Shown here one piece after another: positions 5,843 to 11,214 of a DNA stretch of 12,554 nt (positions are counted from its first letter, which is position 1; every line of letters starts with the position of its first letter). Source of the stretch: an uncultured Clostridium sp. (lineage in GTDB: Bacteria > Bacillota_A > Clostridia > TANB77 > CAG-508); assembly GCA_947244675.1 (NCBI GenBank), contig CAMXLV010000044.1, forward strand, positions 1 to 12,554. Direction: 5' to 3'. The position numbers and the translations under genes were made by a program. Below the pieces are notes generated by a model. That model saw nothing but the letters and a program-made list of their open reading frames with translations. It did no database searches and was not told where the DNA came from.

Positions 5843-6766
5843 ATGGATTTTTTAACAGTAGATTTTGAAGTAGCTTCAAGATATGAATATAGTCCTTGCT
5901 CTGTAGCAATATATAAATTTACAGAAAGCTCTTACTCTAAAGTTTATTCAACTTTAATAAATTCTGGAGATGTTTTCTTTGATCCACAATTAACTAAATT
6001 ACATGGCATAACTGCAGAAATGGTAAAAGACGCTCCAATATTATCAGAAGTTATAAAAAATATATGTAACATAATTCAAGATCAGTTTTTATTCGCTCAT
6101 AATGCTACATATGATATTAAAAAAATAATTAATGGTTGTAATGAATGCAATATTAATATACCTAATTTCAAATATGCAGATTCTTTAATGCTAGCAAAAA
6201 GAACATGGAAAGGACTAATAAATTATAAGTTAGACACCGTAAGTAATTTTTTGAATATAGAGCTAAATCATCATAATGCTGATTCGGATTCTATTGCTTG
6301 TGGAAAAATTGTACTAGAAGCTATGAAATTTTATAATTCTAACGATATTTTATCTATTTTAGAACAAATAAAATATTCTTATGGATATTATAAAGATAAT
6401 ATTTTTTATAAGGCATTTTCACATAAACTTAGTAAATCTTCTAATGTAAAGTCTGATTATGAAAAAGTAAAAGAAATTGATATAAATGTAGATTCAGACA
6501 GTACTTTAAATGGAAAAGTAATTGTTTTTACTGGTGCTCTTTCGATTACACGAGAAGAAGCTATGAAACTTGCTGCAAGCTGTGGTGCTATTCCAAATGC
6601 TTCTGTTACAGCTAAAACAAATTATTTAGTAGTTGGAAATGATGACTATAATAAATTTAAGCTTGGGAATAAAAGTAACAAAATGATAAAAGCAGAACAT
6701 CTCATTGCTAAAGGACAGGACTTGGAAATGATAACTGAAGATGATTTTTTAGAATTAATAAATTAA
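5843..6766 (+). CDS. DEDDh 3'-5' exonuclease with C-terminal BRCT domain
   Basis: A 307-residue protein with two domains. Residues 1-160 are a DnaQ/epsilon-type exonuclease with all acidic residues present: Asp7 and Glu9 in TVDFEVA, Asp91 in AHNATYDI, and His144 with Asp149 in HHNADSD (the DEDDh spacing). A linker of about 55 residues follows, then a BRCT domain at about 223-307 (LNGKVIVFTGALSITREEAM, TNYLVVGND, the Lys-rich helix and a C-terminal DDFLELI). Such proteins degrade or edit DNA ends, with BRCT giving DNA or partner binding. AAGGAGG lies five bases before the ATG and 37 bases after the repressor stop, so the two are probably co-transcribed. Its presence beside the integrase suggests an accessory or anti-defence role rather than polymerase proofreading; that is inference. 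Confidence 0.85.
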   Translation: MDFLTVDFEVASRYEYSPCSVAIYKFTESSYSKVYSTLINSGDVFFDPQLTKLHGITAEMVKDAPILSEVIKNICNIIQDQFLFAHNATYDIKKIINGCNECNINIPNFKYADSLMLAKRTWKGLINYKLDTVSNFLNIELNHHNADSDSIACGKIVLEAMKFYNSNDILSILEQIKYSYGYYKDNIFYKAFSHKLSKSSNVKSDYEKVKEIDINVDSDSTLNGKVIVFTGALSITREEAMKLAASCGAIPNASVTAKTNYLVVGNDDYNKFKLGNKSNKMIKAEHLIAKGQDLEMITEDDFLELIN

Positions 6767-6774
6767 ATAAAAAC

Positions 6775-6816
6775 GGATAATGTGTCTTGTTTTTTGCGGA
6801 ACGTCACACATTATCC
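6775..6816 (+). terminator. Long hairpin after the exonuclease gene
   Basis: GGATAATGTGT (6775-6785) pairs perfectly with ACACATTATCC (6806-6816), an 11-bp stem with a 20-base loop containing a T6 run. It begins eight bases after the exonuclease stop. No T-run follows the stem, so it may protect the mRNA end or form part of the structured region that follows rather than act as a simple terminator. Confidence 0.45.
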
Positions 6817-6889
6817 AGAGCATAAGCACTTCGAAAAGTGTTTACTTTGTAATTATATACAAAGTACCTCTATTTTTCAAGTGTTTATG
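6817..6889 (+). ncRNA. Structured 5' leader with mutually exclusive helices
   Basis: Two hairpins stand in tandem: AAGCACTT/AAGTGTTT (6824-6831, 6836-6843) on a CGAA loop, and TACTTTGTA/TACAAAGTA (6843-6851, 6858-6866) on a six-base loop. The segment CATAAGCACTT (6821-6831) can instead pair with AAGTGTTTATG at 6879-6889 (11 bp, one G-U), and AGAG (6817-6820) with CTCT (6868-6871). The two folds exclude each other. The element ends about 20 bases before the GGAGG of the next gene. No known riboswitch class recognised. Confidence 0.4.
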
Positions 6890-6921
6890 AAAATAAATTA
6901 AAGAAAAATGGAGGTATTTTT

Positions 6922-7554
6922 ATGTCAAAAATTAATGTTAGAAAAAGAAAGGATTACTCTGGAATAAAATTTGGAAAACTTACAGCACTACAGTATAAAT
7001 ATTCAAAAAATAATAAGTCTTATTGGTCTTTTATTTGCGAATGCGGAAATATTGTCATAAAAAACGTATCAGATGTAAAACGTGGAAAAGTAATTTCTTG
7101 TGGTTGTGCTAAAAAACAGCATTTAAAATCTAAGCATAGTAATTCTCATACAAGGTTATATATCTGTTGGAAATCAATGAAAAGAAGATGTTCAACTAAT
7201 AAACATTATAAAAATATACAGGTTTGCGATGAATGGAATAATTATATAAATTTTAAAAATTGGGCTCTTCAAAATGGTTATTCAGATAATTTAACTTTAG
7301 ATAGAATTGACTATACTGGAGATTACGAACCTACTAATTGCAGATGGGTTAATAGTATTCAACAGAATAATAACAAAAGCAACAACATCACTATAACTTA
7401 TAAAGGAAAAGTACAAACATTAAAAGAGTGGTGTAATGAATTAGATTTACCCTATTCAACTATTTGGTATAGACTAAATCGTCTTAACTATTCTATAGAA
7501 GAAGCTTTTGAAAAGGAGGTTGAACATAAATATGGCAACAATAAACGTTCGTAA
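6922..7554 (+). CDS. Phage HNH/AP2-type homing-endonuclease-like DNA-binding protein
   Basis: A 210-residue protein of a family common in Firmicute phages as free-standing selfish genes. A Cys knuckle (Cys39, Cys41, Cys60, Cys62) is followed by LYICWKSMKRRC, then VCDEW and FKNWALQNGY, the LDRID and NCRW segments (residues 126-142) that are the hallmark of the group, and a C-terminal TLKEWCNELDLPYSTIWYRL helix-turn-helix. Proper HNH catalytic His residues are not obvious, so nuclease activity is uncertain. GGAGG is seven bases before the ATG. The first nine residues MSKINVRKR precede the family domain (which starts at about residue 11) and nearly match the integrase start MATINVRKR. The gene's last 23 bases overlap the integrase start. 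This fits insertion of a selfish gene at the 5' end of the integrase gene. Confidence 0.7.
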   Translation: MSKINVRKRKDYSGIKFGKLTALQYKYSKNNKSYWSFICECGNIVIKNVSDVKRGKVISCGCAKKQHLKSKHSNSHTRLYICWKSMKRRCSTNKHYKNIQVCDEWNNYINFKNWALQNGYSDNLTLDRIDYTGDYEPTNCRWVNSIQQNNNKSNNITITYKGKVQTLKEWCNELDLPYSTIWYRLNRLNYSIEEAFEKEVEHKYGNNKRS

Positions 7555-8773
7555 GAGAAATAATAAATGGCAGTATCAATTTGAAGCTGCAAAAATCGAA
7601 GGAAAAAGAAAACAAATTACAAAGTCTGGTTTTAATACTAAAAAGGAAGCTCTTGATGCAGGTGTAAAAGCTCTTGCCGAATATAATAATTCTGGGTTGC
7701 ATTTTGAACCATCAGAGATATCTGTATCAGATTACTTCGACTATTGGTATAAAAACTATGTAACATTAGAATTAAAAATAAATACACAACAGTCCTATAA
7801 GAATTATATTGAAAATCATATCAAACCTAGTATAGGAATTTATAAATTGAAATCACTCACTCCTACTATTTTGCAAGAATTTATAAATTCAAAATATATA
7901 AATGGTTTTAGTAAAAGTCACTTAACAAACCTTATGGGTGTTTTATCTGGTGCCTTAAAGTATGCTGTGCATCCATGTAACTTTATAAAAAGTAGTCCTA
8001 TGCTATATGTGAAATTTCCTAAATACGAGCATTCTAAAACTGATGCAAACCATAAATATATAAAACCTGAGGAATTTGAAAAAATAACAGACCGCTTCCC
8101 TTATGGCTCTACTTTTTATTTACCTATTATGATTGGTTATTATACCGGCTTTAGAATTGGAGAAACTTTAGGATTAACATGGGATGATATTGATTTAGAA
8201 AATAAAAAAATATCAATAAATAAAATAATCTATTATAATGAAGATACTAAACTGTGGTATTTTGGCACTCCTAAAACACCAACCAGTACAAGAACAATAG
8301 AAATAGGAAACACTTTACTCAATATTCTAAAAAAATATAAAAAGGATCAATTACAGAATAAATTAAAATACGGTTGTCATTATACTTGTGTTTATGAAGG
8401 AATTGAAATCATTGATAATAAAGAATATAGACCTTTATATTTTTTGAAAGCAAATATCCCTTCTGGTACATTAAAAAAAGTGGAAATGGTATGTACAAAA
8501 GAAGATGGCGAAATTGTTACTCCTAATTCCTTCAAATATGCATCTAAAGTAATCAATTATGTTTTAGGTATAACATTTAACTACCATTCTTTAAGGCACA
8601 CCCATGCAACTACTCTAATTGAAAATGGAGCAGAAATAAAAGATGTTCAAGTTAGGCTAGGTCATGCCAATATAGAAACTACTTATAATACTTATGTGCA
8701 TCATACAGAAAAAATGAGTAATAATTCCGTAGAAATATTTGAAAAAGCTGTAAATCAAAATAAGAGTCATTAG
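7532..8773 (+). CDS. int: Tyrosine integrase (phage site-specific recombinase)
   Basis: A 413-residue tyrosine recombinase that integrates and excises the element. Residues 1-55 are an AP2-like arm-binding domain (INVRKRNNKWQYQFEA, KSGFNTKKEALDAG); about 65-165 are the SAM-like core-binding domain; the catalytic domain carries Arg208 (TGFRIGE), Lys248 (TPKTPTSTR), His352 and Arg355 (HSLRH), His378 (LGH) and the nucleophile Tyr388 (TYVH). All six are present, so it should be active. The ATG at 7532 is chosen because AAGGAGGT lies 11 bases upstream; an upstream TTG at 7508 would translate that site. The start is inside the preceding gene (23-base overlap). A terminator covers the stop codon, and direct repeats resembling arm sites follow, before the 3' end of rlmD. 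Confidence 0.95.
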   Translation: MATINVRKRNNKWQYQFEAAKIEGKRKQITKSGFNTKKEALDAGVKALAEYNNSGLHFEPSEISVSDYFDYWYKNYVTLELKINTQQSYKNYIENHIKPSIGIYKLKSLTPTILQEFINSKYINGFSKSHLTNLMGVLSGALKYAVHPCNFIKSSPMLYVKFPKYEHSKTDANHKYIKPEEFEKITDRFPYGSTFYLPIMIGYYTGFRIGETLGLTWDDIDLENKKISINKIIYYNEDTKLWYFGTPKTPTSTRTIEIGNTLLNILKKYKKDQLQNKLKYGCHYTCVYEGIEIIDNKEYRPLYFLKANIPSGTLKKVEMVCTKEDGEIVTPNSFKYASKVINYVLGITFNYHSLRHTHATTLIENGAEIKDVQVRLGHANIETTYNTYVHHTEKMSNNSVEIFEKAVNQNKSH

Positions 8774-8785
8774 GGCTCTTATTTT
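8757..8785 (+). terminator. Rho-independent terminator of the integrase operon
   Basis: AAAATAAGAG (8757-8766) pairs with CTCTTATTTT (8776-8785) around a nine-base loop that contains the TAG stop, and a T-run follows. A-rich flanking on the other side means it could also weakly terminate rlmD transcription coming from the right. Confidence 0.7.
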
Positions 8786-8900
8786 TTTACATATAATTGT
8801 TAACCGCATAAAACTTTGGTTGACAAATGGTTGACATTTACAACATTTTTACTATTAAAAATTGCTATAACTATTGATTTTTCAAGGTTAGAAGTGTAAC
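8774..8900. other. Probable prophage-chromosome junction at the 3' end of rlmD
   Basis: The integrase ends at 8773 and the rlmD stop is at 8871; DNA beyond looks chromosomal and unrelated to phage. Insertion at the 3' end of the rRNA uracil methyltransferase gene (rumA/rlmD) is a known habit of integrative elements in Firmicutes. The att core should be a short identical sequence here and at the far end of the element, which is outside the window, so its exact position cannot be seen. Confidence 0.45.
8817..8836. repeat. Direct repeats spaced one helical turn, candidate integrase arm sites
   Basis: TGGTTGACA occurs at 8817-8825 and 8828-8836, 11 bp apart. Paired direct repeats just outside an integrase gene are typical arm-type binding sites for the N-terminal AP2-like domain. 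They also contain TTGACA, so a promoter -35 reading was considered, but no convincing -10 box follows. Confidence 0.45.
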
Positions 8901-10242
8901 AGTTTCGATATGACTCGTAAACGGAAACATATCTACAGGTTGAATACTAATTATTTCATAGCAATTTTCCAATTTAGCCAAATCCCTTACCAAAGTAGCT
9001 GGATTACAACTAATATAAACCATCCTTTTAGGCAAAATCTTTAAAACATTTCCTATCGTTTCATCATCCAAACCTTTTCTTGGAGGATCTACCATAACAA
9101 TATTAGGAATCACCTTTTCCTTTCTAATCAAATCATCTAATACCATTTCCACATCGCCTGCTACAAACTCTGTATTATTTATTTGATTCAGTTTAGCATT
9201 CTCTTTTGCCATTTTTACAGCCTCTTCTACTATCTCAATTCCATACACTTTTTTGGCATATTTCGACATAAACAAAGAAATTGTACCAATACCACAATAC
9301 AAATCAAATACCACATCATTATCTGTTATCTTAGCCTCCTCTATTGCTTTTTCATACAATATTTTTGCCTGTACTGGATTTACTTGGTAAAATGACAAAG
9401 GTGAAATCTTAAAAACATAATCTCCTAGCTTATCTTTTATATACCCATTTCCATATAAGCAAATATTTTCTCTTCCTAAAATAACATTTGTATTTTTCTC
9501 ATTCACATTCTTTATAATTGTCTTAACATTAGAAAAATTACTAACTACTTCCTTAACTAACTCTTTCTCTTTTGGCAATTCTTTACCATTAATCACCAAA
9601 ATACACATTAGTTCATTTGTTTGTATACCAATTTTAGTTACAATATGTCTTAGTAATCCTTTTCCTGTTTTTTCATTATAAATACTAATTTTATTTTTCA
9701 CAACAAAATGAAATACAAATTTTGCTAGCTCTTCCATCTTTTGATTTTGAATCAAACAACTATCTATCTTTATAATTTCATGAGTCCTATTAGCAAAAGC
9801 TCCCATAACTATTTCACCTTTTTTATTGATTCCTACTGGATATTGTGCTTTATTTCGATAGTAATAAGGTGTTTCCATTCCGAATAACTGATTTTACTTC
9901 TATTTTGTTCTTTAATGTTTTATTTACCAAACTTTGCACTGCATTTTGTTTCATTTTTAATGTTTCTTCATAATCAATATGCCTTAAAGCACATCCTCCA
10001 CATCTTTTATAAGTTGTACAATCATTAACTATACGATATTTAGAAGATTGTATAATTTCTAGTACCTTCCCAAAAGCATACGAAGTTAGCACTTTTACAA
10101 TTACAATTTTTACGATTTCTCCCTTTAAACTATTGGGAATAAAAATAGTAAAATCTTCTATTTTAGCAATTCCTTCTCCTTCAAACCCATTATCAACAAT
10201 TTCAACAATATATTCTTTATTTTTTTCTACTGGAATCTTCAT
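8871..10242 (-). CDS. rlmD: 23S rRNA (uracil-5-)-methyltransferase RlmD/RumA family, needs a +1 frameshift
   Basis: SAM-dependent enzyme making 5-methyluridine in 23S rRNA. The two frames, 10242-9850 and 9878-8871, add up to 456 residues, normal for the family. N-terminal TRAM domain, residues 1-62; Fe-S ligands Cys75, Cys81, Cys84 (CGGCALRH) and Cys162; SAM motif DLYCGIG near 313-319; MVDPPRKG; SCNPATLVRD with nucleophile Cys412; and the final TSHIETV. The N-terminal frame reaches ...KSVI then CGG at 9882-9880. Skipping one base gives GGA-ATG-GAA and the conserved GMETPYYYRNKAQYPVG. Unshifted, translation ends ten codons later. No key residue is lost, so the gene looks functional apart from the shift. 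The start has AGAGGG upstream and a good promoter. In low-G+C bacteria the enzyme may modify two sites (RlmCD). Likely a host gene and the phage insertion target. Confidence 0.9.
9880..9882 (-). other. CGG codon at the +1 frameshift point of rlmD
   Basis: Codon 121 of the N-terminal frame, CGG, follows GTT-ATT and is followed by AATGG. Reading GGA instead restores the conserved Gly-Met-Glu. The arrangement matches the replication gene (C, GGA, then ATGG nearby). Confidence 0.6.
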
Positions 10243-10266
10243 TTCTTCCCTCTTTTCTTTGTTAAT

Positions 10267-10295
10267 ATTTTATCATAAAAATAACCAATTATCAA
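10267..10295 (-). promoter_or_regulatory. rlmD promoter
   Basis: On the minus strand TTGATA (10295-10290) and TAAAAT (10272-10267) are separated by 17 bases, 25 bases before the rlmD start codon. AAAGAGGG (10255-10248) is the ribosome binding site. Confidence 0.6.
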
Positions 10296-10338
10296 TTTTT
10301 GCTATCAGACACCTTTTTTTGTTTCCTCATTCTCCTAA

Positions 10339-10378
10339 ATATGAAATGATAAAATACTTAGTCAAATTAATTTCATAT
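10339..10378. repeat. Inverted repeat in the rlmD-amidase intergenic region
   Basis: ATATGAAAT (10339-10347) and ATTTCATAT (10370-10378) are perfect inverted repeats separated by 22 bases, followed by a T-run on the plus strand. It lies between two divergent promoters, so it may be an operator. The all A/T-type stem makes chance possible. The rest of 10243-10472 holds only the two promoters. Confidence 0.3.
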
Positions 10379-10442
10379 ACTTTTTTTAAATTATTTATTT
10401 AATATTAAGATTAATTTAATACTTTTTTACTCTTTTTTGGTG

Positions 10443-10448
10443 TATAAT
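10443..10448 (+). promoter_or_regulatory. -10 box of the amidase promoter
   Basis: A perfect TATAAT lies 14 bases before the AGGAGGG ribosome site of the amidase gene, preceded by TG as in an extended -10 (TGTATAAT, with TG directly adjacent). The -35 region is poor (only T-rich sequence), so strength is uncertain. Confidence 0.5.
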
Positions 10449-10472
10449 AAACTAAATTTTTAGGAGGGCATA

Positions 10473-11114
10473 ATGAAAAAGAAAAAAATTATATTATTAC
10501 TCTTATTTTTGCTATTATTAGGAATTACTCTTTTCTTGATAGACGACAATAAAAAAATAGTTGTATGTATTGATGCTGGACATGGAGGAGATGACGTTGG
10601 TGCTATTTTAGCAAATCGTTATGAAAAAAATGATACCCTAAAGATGGCAAAACTTGTAGAAAAACATTTAAAAGAAAAAAACATAAAAGTCATTATGACA
10701 AGAAGTCATGATTCTTCTGTTAGCCTAGACAAAAGATGTAAAATAGCCAACCAAAAAAATGCCAAATTGTTTGTTTCTATCCATAGAAATAGTGCAGAGA
10801 CTGGGAATGGTGTTGAAATATGGTGTAATAGCCAAGAAAGAGAACAAGATACACTATTAGCAAATTCTATCTTAAATCACTTAAAAAATTTTCCGCTCCA
10901 AAATAATCGTGGTATTAAATATGGTACAATCAATGGTAAAGATTCTGACTATTATGTCTTAAATTATACAAATATGCCTAGTTGCTTAATTGAATTGGGC
11001 TTTATTTCTAATGAACAAGATAATCAACTACTTGATACTTATAATAATGATTATGCTAAAGCAATAGCTGATGGCATCTGTCTTGTTTTAAAAGACAACG
11101 ATGGCAAACTTTGA
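10473..11114 (+). CDS. Membrane-anchored N-acetylmuramoyl-L-alanine amidase (CwlD-like, Amidase_3)
   Basis: A 213-residue zinc amidase that cleaves the bond between muramic acid and the stem peptide. Residues 1-23 (five basic residues then Leu/Ile) are a signal anchor with no clear cleavage site. The catalytic domain begins at IVVCIDAGHGG: zinc ligands His37, Glu51 and His104 (SIHRN), and catalytic Glu174 in CLIELGF. It is a single-domain enzyme the size of CwlD, the spore-cortex amidase of Firmicutes, but sporulation cannot be judged from the window. AGGAGGG is four bases before the ATG. It is divergent from rlmD and convergent with the next gene. Nothing marks it as a phage lysin: there is no cell-wall binding domain and no holin, and it lies beyond the integrase. 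Confidence 0.88.
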   Translation: MKKKKIILLLLFLLLLGITLFLIDDNKKIVVCIDAGHGGDDVGAILANRYEKNDTLKMAKLVEKHLKEKNIKVIMTRSHDSSVSLDKRCKIANQKNAKLFVSIHRNSAETGNGVEIWCNSQEREQDTLLANSILNHLKNFPLQNNRGIKYGTINGKDSDYYVLNYTNMPSCLIELGFISNEQDNQLLDTYNNDYAKAIADGICLVLKDNDGKL

Positions 11115-11121
11115 TAAAACC

Positions 11122-11214
11122 TTATACTCTATTCAAATCTGATTTAGCATGAGCCTTTAATAATCCTTCTATGATTTTTCCATATTCATTTACTATTCTA
11201 CCAATGTCTAGTTT
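11122..11214 (-). pseudogene. Possible remnant of a coding region
   Basis: In the gap between the convergent genes, one minus-strand frame reads KLDIGRIVNEYGKIIEGLLK and on to a TAA at 11124-11122, with protein-like composition. It has no start codon and is open into the end of the adjacent gene in another frame. It could be the tail of a gene displaced when the current C-terminus was formed, or chance. No terminator hairpin is visible in this gap. Confidence 0.25.

Noticed and set aside
6767..6921. Group I or II intron carrying the HNH-like gene
   Set aside because: The structured part is too short for a catalytic core and the flanking genes are complete.
8817..8859. Promoter from TTGACA at 8831
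   Set aside because: No good -10 at the right distance, and it would fire into the 3' end of rlmD; arm-type repeats explain the paired motif better.
8774..8870. tRNA gene as the integration target
   Set aside because: No cloverleaf or T-loop sequence is present; the neighbour is the rlmD 3' end.
11115..11213. Bidirectional terminator between the convergent genes
   Set aside because: No convincing stem followed by a T-run could be found in this gap.
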